From an uncultured Lachnospiraceae bacterium (lineage in GTDB: Bacteria > Bacillota > Clostridia > Lachnospirales > Lachnospiraceae), in contig CASGVX010000102.1 in NCBI GenBank assembly GCA_949346185.1, positions 1 through 7,570 of the forward strand: 7,570 nucleotides of DNA. Reading direction: 5' to 3'. Every line of letters begins with the position of its first letter. Position 1 is the first letter of the stretch. Of the stretch, positions 1 to 6,101 are shown one piece after another. The notes below the pieces were generated by a model, which saw only the letters and a list, made by a program, of their open reading frames with translations, was not told where the DNA came from and made no database searches. The position numbers and the translations under genes were made by a program.

Positions 1-2591
1 GGTGCATCGCGGGCTGGAAGGAGATAGAGTATGAGGTGATGCGGGACAGCAACGGCACCTGCATCACAGTCTGCAATATGGAAAATCTTGATCCGGTGGG
101 TGTCCATACCGGGGACAGCATCGTAGTTGCCCCCTCCCAGACATTGTCGGATAAGGAATATCAGATGCTCCGCACCTCTGCCCTGCGGATTATTGACGAA
201 CTGGGGATTACCGGCGGCTGCAACGTGCAGTTTGCCCTGCACCCCGCATCTTTTGAATATATTGTGATCGAGGTCAATCCACGAGTGAGCCGTTCCTCTG
301 CCTTGGCATCCAAGGCCACCGGCTATCCCATCGCTAAGGTGTCGGCAAAGATTGCTCTGGGCTATACCTTGGACGAGATTCCCAATGCGGTGACGGGAAA
401 GACTTATGCCAGCTTTGAGCCTGCGTTGGATTATGTGGTGGTAAAGATTCCAAGACTCCCCTTTGACAAGTTTATCACGGCCAAGCGCACCCTCACCACT
501 CAGATGAAGGCGACGGGAGAGGTGATGAGCATCTGTACTAGTTTCGAGGCGGGACTGATGAAGGCTTTGCGCTCTCTGGCACAGCATGTGGACTCTCTGG
601 ATACGGGAGATTATGAGGGATGGTCTGACGAGAAGATTATGGAGCAGCTATCCGTGGTGGACGACAGGAGAATTTATCTCATTGCGGAGATTCTTCGCCG
701 GGGAATCGCAGACTACGACAAGATTCATGAAGTGACCATGATTGACCCTTGGTTTATTGACAAGCTGGCCATCTTGGTAGAGATGGAGAAAAAGTTGAAA
801 GGCTGTGATGGGAAGCTGGACAGGGAACTTCTGAGAGAGGCGAAGCGCATGGAGTTTCCCGACAATGTAATTGCCTCATGGACGGGCAAGACGGAGGAGG
901 AAGTAAAGAATCTCAGGTACAAATATGGCATTACTGCCGCTTTCAAGATGGTGGATACCTGCGCGGCGGAATTTGCCTCCGAGACGCCCTATTATTATAG
1001 CACCTTTGACGGCGTGAATGAGGTGGAGGAAAAGTCCGGCAGGAAAAAGATTATGGTGCTGGGTTCCGGGCCCATCCGCATTGGCCAGGGAATCGAGTTT
1101 GACTACTGCTCCGTCCACAGCGTCTGGGCGCTGTCTCAGGAGGGATATGAGACGATTATTGTCAATAATAACCCGGAGACAGTGAGTACCGACTTTGACA
1201 TTGCGGATAAATTATATTTTGAGCCGCTGACCCCGGAGGATGTGGAAAATATTGTGCGTCTGGAAAAGCCTGACGGGGCGGTGGTGCAGTTTGGGGGACA
1301 GACTGCCATTAACCTGACGGAAGCCCTGATGAAGATGGGGGTAAAGATTCTTGGTACCAGTGCGGAGAATGTGGATGCGGCGGAGGACAGGGAGCTCTTT
1401 GACGATATCTTGGAGGAGTGCTGCATTCCCAGGGCAAAAGGTGATACGGTATTTACCACGGAGGAGGCCCTGCGGGTTGCCAATGAGCTGGGGTATCCGG
1501 TGCTGATTCGTCCCTCCTATGTGCTGGGCGGGCAGGGAATGCAGATTGCCGTCAGCGACGAGGATATTGTGGAGTTCATGGCAGTGATTAACCGCTACCA
1601 TCAGGAGCATCCCATACTCATTGACAAGTACCTGATGGGAAAGGAGATTGAGGTGGATGCGGTCTGCGATGGGGAAGATATTCTGATACCGGGAATCATG
1701 GAGCATATTGAGCGGGCGGGCATCCATTCCGGGGACAGCATTTCCGTGTACCCGGCCCAGACCATATCTGAGAAGATTCAGAATGTGCTGGTGGACTATA
1801 CGGGAAAACTTGCCCGGTCTCTCCATGTCATCGGCCTAATCAATATCCAGTTTATCGTGTATGAGGACGAGGTGTACGTCATCGAGGTGAACCCCCGTTC
1901 CAGCCGTACCGTACCCTATATCAGCAAGGTGACTGGGATACCCATCGTGGATCTGGCTTCTCGGGTGATTCTCGGAGCCAAGATTCGTGACTTAGGTTAT
2001 GAGCCGGGACTGGCGCCTAAGGCGGGCTATCTGGCAATCAAGATGCCGGTATTCTCCTTTGAGAAGCTGCGGGGAGCGGAAATCAGCCTAGGGCCGGAGA
2101 TGAAGTCCACCGGTGAATGCTTAGGCATCGCAAAGACTTTCAATGAGGCATTATATAAGGCATTTCTGGGGGCAGGGGTAGACCTTCCCAAGCATAAGAA
2201 GATGATTCTTTCCGTGAAGGATGCGGACAAGCTGGAGGCGGTGGATATTGCCAAGAGATTTAAGAAACTGGGGTATGACATCTTTGCCACCAGAAATACG
2301 GCGAGGGTGCTGAATGAAAAGGGCGTTCTGGCCTTTCCGGTGAACCGCATCAACGAGGAGGCTCCCACCCTGATGGATTTGTTGCTGGAGCATCAGATCG
2401 ATCTGGTGATTGATACTCCTACCCACGGAGACAAGGTGAAAGATGGGTTTGTGATTCGCCGCACGGCTATTGAGACCGGGGTGAACTGCCTGACCTCGCT
2501 GGACACTGCGGATGCGCTGCTCACCAGTCTGGAGAGCGACGAGGGGGAAGTTTCCGTGGTGGACGTGGCCACGATTGCCAGCGGGAGATAG
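1..2591 (+). CDS. carB: Carbamoyl-phosphate synthase large subunit, 5'-truncated by window edge
   Basis: Makes carbamoyl phosphate from bicarbonate, glutamine-derived ammonia and two ATP, for pyrimidine and arginine synthesis, in complex with the small glutaminase subunit CarA. The frame is open from base 3 (CIAGWKEIEYEV...), so the GTG at 36 is an internal codon and not a start. About 862 residues are present; the family is near 1070, so roughly the first 210 are outside. What remains is the end of the first ATP-grasp (metal-binding IEVNP near 267-281, then RVSRSSALASKATG), the oligomerisation domain (about 600-1030), the second synthetase half opening with KIMVLGSGP near 1045, its second IEVNP near 1881-1895, and a C-terminal MGS-like allosteric domain from about 2193. 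That domain keeps ATRNTA and VIRRTA, the kind of segments that bind effectors in this family. The two halves repeat each other (HTGDSI/HSGDSI, IEVNPR twice), the known ancient duplication. No frameshift is seen; it ends at TAG 2589-2591. Confidence 0.98.
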   Translation, partial: CIAGWKEIEYEVMRDSNGTCITVCNMENLDPVGVHTGDSIVVAPSQTLSDKEYQMLRTSALRIIDELGITGGCNVQFALHPASFEYIVIEVNPRVSRSSALASKATGYPIAKVSAKIALGYTLDEIPNAVTGKTYASFEPALDYVVVKIPRLPFDKFITAKRTLTTQMKATGEVMSICTSFEAGLMKALRSLAQHVDSLDTGDYEGWSDEKIMEQLSVVDDRRIYLIAEILRRGIADYDKIHEVTMIDPWFIDKLAILVEMEKKLKGCDGKLDRELLREAKRMEFPDNVIASWTGKTEEEVKNLRYKYGITAAFKMVDTCAAEFASETPYYYSTFDGVNEVEEKSGRKKIMVLGSGPIRIGQGIEFDYCSVHSVWALSQEGYETIIVNNNPETVSTDFDIADKLYFEPLTPEDVENIVRLEKPDGAVVQFGGQTAINLTEALMKMGVKILGTSAENVDAAEDRELFDDILEECCIPRAKGDTVFTTEEALRVANELGYPVLIRPSYVLGGQGMQIAVSDEDIVEFMAVINRYHQEHPILIDKYLMGKEIEVDAVCDGEDILIPGIMEHIERAGIHSGDSISVYPAQTISEKIQNVLVDYTGKLARSLHVIGLINIQFIVYEDEVYVIEVNPRSSRTVPYISKVTGIPIVDLASRVILGAKIRDLGYEPGLAPKAGYLAIKMPVFSFEKLRGAEISLGPEMKSTGECLGIAKTFNEALYKAFLGAGVDLPKHKKMILSVKDADKLEAVDIAKRFKKLGYDIFATRNTARVLNEKGVLAFPVNRINEEAPTLMDLLLEHQIDLVIDTPTHGDKVKDGFVIRRTAIETGVNCLTSLDTADALLTSLESDEGEVSVVDVATIASGR

Positions 2592-2603
2592 GGTCATGAG
2601 GAT

Positions 2604-2884
2604 GGATTGCTTGTACTGGCTGCGGAAGTGGAGGGGGTTCCGGGGATAAGGCCGATGGCTCCAGTGACTTGAAGGTTGCGATTATACGATGCAGGGTTTA
2701 ACGATTCGAATTGTTTGGGGCGGCAGTAAAGGCTGGCGGCATAAGCTGGCAGAAGCCACAGTGGAAGGACTGGGGAAGATGCGACGGGTATTCCGGATAT
2801 TTTTTGGATCCGGATGGGTACCCATGGGAAGTTGCCTATGCCCCATTCCTGAGATTATCAGAGGATCATCGGCTTCTGCCGTAA
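2604..2884 (+). pseudogene. Remnant of a VOC-family (glyoxalase/bleomycin-resistance fold) protein, C-terminal half
   Basis: Not an intact gene. Read with codons starting at 2645, the frame gives GDKADGSSDLKVAIIRCRV, a TAA stop at 2699-2701, then RFELFGAAVKAGG, KPQWKDWG, GYSGYFLDPDGYPWEVAY and APFLRLSEDHRLLP before TAA at 2882-2884. This order (an ELF-x-x-AVKAGG helix, a KPQ strand, then GYF-x-DPDG-x-x-WEV) is the classic C-terminal half of small VOC proteins of about 130-140 residues. The Glu codon at 2828-2830 matches the usual metal-ligand position. In the frame of carB, 2604-2645 reads DGLLVLAAEVEGVPG, resembling the preceding VOC strand, so a frameshift probably lies between. The first half and any start are missing, and the piece begins about a dozen bases after the carB stop. 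I infer a decayed gene that once followed carB. Function of the ancestor (lyase, dioxygenase or resistance protein) cannot be told. Confidence 0.75.
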
Positions 2885-2911
2885 CAAAAGATGGGGTGTA
2901 ATGAGAAAAGA

Positions 2912-2943
2912 AAACGGAACGGCAATTCCATGTCGTTCCGTTT
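2912..2943. terminator. Perfect 10-bp hairpin, possible (bidirectional) terminator
   Basis: AAACGGAACG (2912-2921) pairs exactly with CGTTCCGTTT (2934-2943) around a loop of about 12 bases. On the + strand the core CGGAACG stem is followed only by TTTCTGCATT, a weak U-run. On the - strand the same stem is followed by TTTTCTTTTCT, a better one, but no minus-strand gene is visible to need it. Its place just after the VOC remnant and before a promoter-like site fits the end of the carB-side transcript. No clearer terminator is seen between the carB stop and this point. Confidence 0.45.
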
Positions 2944-3177
2944 CTGCATTGTATAAAGAAAATAGCAGCACCCGCATCATGCTCAGGGGGGGAGCGAAAG
3001 CATTCGGTCATTTGCTTTTTTCAGCAGGAACAGCTATAATTATGGCAGTGAAATGGCATCTGGCTGTCAGCGGGGAGTCTCACGAGACGGCGGGCATGCA
3101 TTTCATAATATTGCAGGGGACTGAAAAGATGCGGCGTGGCATCTAAACGGCTCCTAAGAAAATGAGGCTGAGCATTT
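2944..3177 (+). other. Gene-free leader region before the hydrolase
   Basis: I find no convincing protein in any frame here; a reading frame crossing 2901-3146 has no recognisable family features and runs through the hairpin. It contains a short inverted repeat AAAGCA (2997-3002)/TGCTTT (3013-3018) followed by T's, a promoter-like site at 3012-3040, and a 12-base inverted repeat GTCTCACGAGAC at 3077-3088. A small hairpin GATGC/GCATC lies around 3128-3143. If transcription starts near 3047, the hydrolase has a leader of about 130 bases. Confidence 0.5.
3012..3040 (+). promoter_or_regulatory. Sigma-A-like promoter for the hydrolase (and perhaps downstream genes)
   Basis: A perfect TATAAT at 3035-3040 lies 17 bases after TTGCTT (3012-3017), which keeps the TTG of the -35 consensus. 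Spacing is ideal and there is no competing TATAAT nearby. It sits downstream of the hairpin at 2912-2943 and upstream of the gene starting at 3178. The -35 match is only three of six, so strength is uncertain. Confidence 0.45.
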
Positions 3178-4149
3178 ATGAGAGATGGATGGATGAAAAT
3201 AGCGGGGTTGGTTTCTGTGGCAGCCAGTGCCTTTATGGCGGCTGGCTGGTCTTTTTTTGAGATGACTGTCCGCTGCAAAGAGCATAAGAGTCTGAAGAAA
3301 AAGAAGTGGTTTCAATTATCCCACACGAAGATTAATCATCCCAGAGACAAATTCGAGAGGGAGTACGAGGAGGGGAAGGCCTGGTGCATGGGGCAGCATA
3401 TGCAGGACTGCTATCTGAGAAGCAGAGACGGGCTGCGGCTGCATGCCCATTATCTGCCGGCGGAGAATGCCCGGCGGTTCGTGCTGCTGTGCCATGGGTA
3501 CAAGGGCAGCGGCTTTGGGGATTTTGCCTATACGGCAAGGTTTCTCCATGAACATCACTGCAATCTGCTTTTCATCGACCAGAGATGCTGCGGGGAGAGC
3601 CAGGGGGAATACATTACCTTTGGCGCGATGGAGCAGTTTGACGTGCAGGGCTGGGCAGAATATATTGCGAAGCGGAATAAGGAAAAGCTTCCGATATACC
3701 TCTACGGAGAATCTATGGGGGCGGCTTCGGTGCTGATGGCCTCGGGACAGGATCTTCCCCGGGAGGTGAGGGGGCTTATTGCGGACTGCGGCTTCCGTTC
3801 CATGAGGGGGCAGGTTCAGGATATGGCGGCGAATTGGTTCCACCTGCACTGGATTGGGCTGCTTCTGTTTCGGCTGGACTTGTTCTGCAGGGCGTTTGCA
3901 GGCTTTCGCATGAAAGACGCAGATACCTCCAGAGCGCTGGAGAGGAACAGGCGGCCGGTGTTATTTTTTCACGGGGCAGAGGATACCTATGTGGATCAGA
4001 AAAATTCTAGATATCACTATGCCGCATGCAAGGCTCCCAAGGAATTGGTAGTGGTACCGGAGGCCAGGCATCTGTGCAGCGCCTATGTGGCACCGGAATT
4101 GTACAGGGAGAAATTATTGGATTTTTTTGCCAGACATGATGGGAGATGA
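3178..4149 (+). CDS. Membrane-anchored alpha/beta hydrolase (serine hydrolase, S33/Hydrolase_4-like)
   Basis: 323 residues. Residues about 8-31 form one hydrophobic, small-residue-rich segment followed by the basic stretch RCKEHKSLKKKKW. By the positive-inside rule this would keep the catalytic domain on the cytoplasmic face, though topology is not certain. The catalytic fold shows the oxyanion-loop CHGYKG (His106-Gly107), FIDQRCCGES (most relatives have DxRGHGES), the nucleophile elbow GESMG with Ser179, acid Asp269 in HGAED, and His298 in EARHL. The IADCGF segment is typical of clostridial and lactobacilli hydrolases of this type. Substrate is unknown; esterase, amidase, lipase or thioesterase activity are all possible. 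The start at ATG 3178 has a weak GAGG at 3164-3167; ATG 3193 is an alternative that would drop five residues and keep the membrane segment. It is 156 bases upstream of the condensation gene, same strand, so it may be co-transcribed with it. Confidence 0.9.
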   Translation: MRDGWMKIAGLVSVAASAFMAAGWSFFEMTVRCKEHKSLKKKKWFQLSHTKINHPRDKFEREYEEGKAWCMGQHMQDCYLRSRDGLRLHAHYLPAENARRFVLLCHGYKGSGFGDFAYTARFLHEHHCNLLFIDQRCCGESQGEYITFGAMEQFDVQGWAEYIAKRNKEKLPIYLYGESMGAASVLMASGQDLPREVRGLIADCGFRSMRGQVQDMAANWFHLHWIGLLLFRLDLFCRAFAGFRMKDADTSRALERNRRPVLFFHGAEDTYVDQKNSRYHYAACKAPKELVVVPEARHLCSAYVAPELYREKLLDFFARHDGR

Positions 4150-4198
4150 ATGGCTGGCATATCATTTGGCAGCATTTGTTAGATGCGATTTGCAAAGT

Positions 4199-4301
4199 CT
4201 TGGACAATTTGGGGGAAAATGTTTGTTAAGTCCTCCAAGGGGTAGAAATGAGGATTGAAATGTGATAACGTCTCACTTGAAGGAAAGAGATAGGAGGATT
4301 T
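4199..4301 (+). promoter_or_regulatory. Possible leader RNA switch that hides the condensation gene's ribosome site
   Basis: AAGTCCTCC (4228-4236) can pair without a break with GGAGGATTT (4293-4301), nine pairs with one G-U, burying the Shine-Dalgarno GGAGGA (4293-4298). Part of the same upstream strand, TCCAAG (4234-4239), can instead pair with CTTGGA (4199-4204). The two helices share 4234-4236 and so exclude each other, the layout of a translational switch. This only matters if transcripts start upstream of 4199, for example at the promoter near 3040. No known riboswitch class is recognised and no ligand can be proposed. Confidence 0.3.
4261..4276 (+). promoter_or_regulatory. Weak extended -10 with overlapping imperfect inverted repeat
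   Basis: TGT (4261-4263) followed by GATAAC (4264-4269) resembles an extended -10 element, with no acceptable -35 at normal spacing. Overlapping it, GTGATAACGTCTCAC (4262-4276) is an imperfect inverted repeat with arms GTGA/TCAC. This could be a local start with an operator for the condensation gene, or chance. If it were the only promoter, the leader helix partner at 4228-4236 would not be transcribed. Confidence 0.2.
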
Positions 4302-4305
4302 GCAA

Positions 4306-5691
4306 ATGCAAGAATATTATCCTTTAACGGCAGCGCAGAAAATGCACCACAACTGGATTTTGAAGTATAAGACCCAGCAGGTATCGGGCGTGAGCGTGGT
4401 GGCATCCCTAAAGTCGCCCTTGGATTTCGGCCTGTTGAAAAAGTGCATCCAATTAGAGATGGAGCGATATGGATGCATGAGGGTTCGCTTTACCAAGCCC
4501 GATGCCAAGGGGGAGGTCAAGCAGTATATTGTAAAAAAAGATAGCAGGGACATTCCCATCAGGGATTTGTCCGGCATGTCCATGGCAGATGCGGACAGGC
4601 TGATGCAGCAATGGGCTTATGAGACCTTTGACGGGGACGACATTCCCATGTGCGATGTGTGGATGATGAGGCTTCCGGAGGGATACAATGGTTTTTTTGT
4701 CCACATGGATCACAGGCTTATAGATTCCTGCGGCATCGTGGTTATGATTAACGATGTGATGCAGCTTTATACCCATTATCGGTTCCATTCTGACTATCCT
4801 GCGGATTTGGCAGACTACGAGAAGGTTTTGGAAAAGGATTTGAAGAGGGCAAGCAATGAGAAGCGTTTTGCCAAGGACAAGAAGTTCTGGGACGACCAGC
4901 TGGACGCATTGGGGGAGCCTCTGTACTCTGATATTCAAGGGCCTTCTGTCTTGGAGGAGGCGAGGAAGCGCCATGGCAATCGGAATTTGAGAGCGGCGGA
5001 TATCGAATTGAAAAATCTCTTCGTGGAGGTGAAGGACTATTATCTGGAGCCGGAGCCCACGAAGAATCTGCTGGATTTCTGCATGAACCACCAGCTGTCC
5101 ATGACGAATCTCTTGCTGCTGGGCATAAGAACCTATTTGTCCAAGGTAAATGACGGGCAGGAGGATATTACCATACAGAATTTTATCTCCCGGCGCTCTA
5201 CCCACGACGAGTGGACGTCAGGGGGCAGCAGAACGATTATGTTTCCCTGCAGGACGGTGATTTCGCCGGAGACGGATTTTTTGTCCGCCGCCTATGAGAT
5301 TCAGAATGTGCAGAATAAGATTTATATGCACAGCAATTACGATCCCGCATTGATAGAGGAGGAGATGAGGAAGCGTTATCATACGCCGGAAAATACCACC
5401 TATGAGAGCTGCTATCTCACATACCAGCCCATGCCGGTGAAAATGGATAATCCCCATTTGGTAAATCTTTCCCAGCATTCCAAGTGGTTTGCCAACGGTG
5501 CGGCCACCAAGAAGATGTATCTGACGGTGTCCCACACGGAAAATGGGGGGATGAATTTTTCCTACCATTACCAGACGGCTCAGCTGGCGGAGCATGATAT
5601 GGAGCTTTTGTACTACTATATGATGCGCATTTTGTTCAAGGGAATCGCCGAGCCGGATATGAGTATCGGAGAGATTATGGAAAATGTATAG
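4306..5691 (+). CDS. Free-standing NRPS-type condensation-domain protein
   Basis: 461 residues, the size of a single condensation (C) domain with nothing attached. C domains join a carrier-bound acyl or aminoacyl donor to an amine (sometimes alcohol) acceptor. The protein opens with the C1-type motif YPLTAAQKM (residues 4-12). The active-site motif is FFVHMDHRLIDSCG: the catalytic His136 and structural Asp140 are kept, but the first His of canonical HHxxxDG is Asp135 and the Gly is Ser141. The rest (NLLLLGIRTYLSKV, a late KKMYLTVSH strand, C-terminal YYYMMRILF helix) fits the C/CoA-dependent acyltransferase fold. The start is ATG 4306, seven bases after GGAGGA (4293-4298); the in-frame TTG at 4300 is too close to it. 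The carrier and ligase downstream make it the likely condensing enzyme of a split module. It could also be an acyltransferase of the PapA type, so amide versus ester product is open. Confidence 0.92.
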   Translation: MQEYYPLTAAQKMHHNWILKYKTQQVSGVSVVASLKSPLDFGLLKKCIQLEMERYGCMRVRFTKPDAKGEVKQYIVKKDSRDIPIRDLSGMSMADADRLMQQWAYETFDGDDIPMCDVWMMRLPEGYNGFFVHMDHRLIDSCGIVVMINDVMQLYTHYRFHSDYPADLADYEKVLEKDLKRASNEKRFAKDKKFWDDQLDALGEPLYSDIQGPSVLEEARKRHGNRNLRAADIELKNLFVEVKDYYLEPEPTKNLLDFCMNHQLSMTNLLLLGIRTYLSKVNDGQEDITIQNFISRRSTHDEWTSGGSRTIMFPCRTVISPETDFLSAAYEIQNVQNKIYMHSNYDPALIEEEMRKRYHTPENTTYESCYLTYQPMPVKMDNPHLVNLSQHSKWFANGAATKKMYLTVSHTENGGMNFSYHYQTAQLAEHDMELLYYYMMRILFKGIAEPDMSIGEIMENV

Positions 5692-5857
5692 GAAATTATG
5701 GAGAACTTCTCTATAAGAAGGCGCAGAGGTTGCTTGTGCCGCCTTTGGCGACATGATGGGAAGGATGTAAGAAATTAAGATGATTGAAACATATGGTTAA
5801 TTTGATCTGGCAAAGAGATGATGGATTAGGAATTATGATAAAAGAAGGAGGAGAAAA
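5692..5857 (+). other. Spacer between condensation and carrier genes
   Basis: These 166 bases are long for an operon interior. Directly after the TAG stop, in the same frame, EIMENF repeats the protein's last residues EIMENV, and the frame stays open to TAA 5776-5778. A 26-codon ATG frame (5698-5778) inside it would encode an arginine-rich peptide (RRRRGCLCRLWR). A small CGCC/GGCG hairpin lies near 5740-5750. There is no T-run terminator and no good promoter, so read-through into the carrier gene is likely. The carrier's own ribosome site GGAGGAG is at 5847-5853. Confidence 0.4.
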
Positions 5858-6097
5858 ATGACACAGGAAATAGAATTTAAGACGATTGTAGCCCAGTATT
5901 GCCAAGTAAAGCCGGAGGAGATGGAGGATGATATGCGGTTCCGGGAGGATTTGGGATTTAGCTCTCTGGATTTCATGTCCTTTCTGGGGGAGCTGGAGGA
6001 TACCTTTGACGTGGAACTGGAAGAGGAGGATGCGCTGAAGGTTCTGACCATTGGCGAGGCATTGGATTTGATGAAGAAATTGCAGGAGGAGGGGTGA
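5858..6097 (+). CDS. Acyl/peptidyl carrier protein
   Basis: 79 residues, the normal size of a discrete carrier protein. It holds the growing or activated acyl group as a thioester on a phosphopantetheine arm. The attachment motif is EDLGFSSLDFMSF, with Ser36 as the modified serine (consensus D-L-G-x-x-S-L-D). The protein is strongly acidic (EEMEDDM near residues 20-26, ELEEED near 54-59), as carriers are. Translation start is fixed by GGAGGAG (5847-5853) just ahead of ATG 5858. The DSL variant FSSLDF and its operon place suggest a dedicated carrier for the adjacent ligase and condensation protein, not the housekeeping fatty-acid AcpP, which normally sits with fab genes. A phosphopantetheinyl transferase is needed to activate it; none is in this window. 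Confidence 0.95.
   Translation: MTQEIEFKTIVAQYCQVKPEEMEDDMRFREDLGFSSLDFMSFLGELEDTFDVELEEEDALKVLTIGEALDLMKKLQEEG
6085..6094 (+). promoter_or_regulatory. Ribosome site inside the carrier gene, coupling it to the ligase
   Basis: GGAGGAGGGG lies within the last codons of the carrier gene and ends seven bases before the ligase ATG at 6102. The carrier stop is at 6095-6097, leaving four bases between the genes. This arrangement favours translational coupling and balanced amounts of the two partners. Confidence 0.7.
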
Positions 6098-6101
6098 GAA
6101 T

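Noticed and set aside
36..41. GTG at 36 or ATG at 39 as the start of carB
   Set aside because: The conserved CarB sequence GWKEIEYEV continues upstream to base 3, so the gene begins before the window.
2750..2800. Text resembling parts of a cobalamin riboswitch (AAGCCAC, CTGGGGAAG)
   Set aside because: The other conserved boxes and the expected helices are absent, and the stretch reads as VOC-family codons.
2806..2828. BamHI, KpnI and NcoI sites packed together like a vector polylinker
   Set aside because: The bases are fully explained as codons of the VOC signature DPDGYPWE, with natural flanks on both sides.
2689..3146. Two plus-strand open frames (2689-2901 and 2901-3146) as small genes
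   Set aside because: The first is out of frame with the clear VOC remnant on the same bases; the second crosses a perfect hairpin and the TATAAT element. Neither resembles a known protein.
3184..3195. Three GATG units at the hydrolase start as a phase-variable repeat
   Set aside because: Only three copies, and the in-frame ATG at 3193 at the end of the tract could still start translation.
4453..5205. Long minus-strand open frame opposite the condensation gene
   Set aside because: It is a shadow of the plus-strand gene: no ribosome site, no family features, and the plus strand has clear motifs.
4133..5761. Identical 12-base string GACATGATGGGA at 4133-4144 and 5750-5761
   Set aside because: The flanks do not align, and one or two exact 12-base repeats are expected by chance in a sequence of this length.
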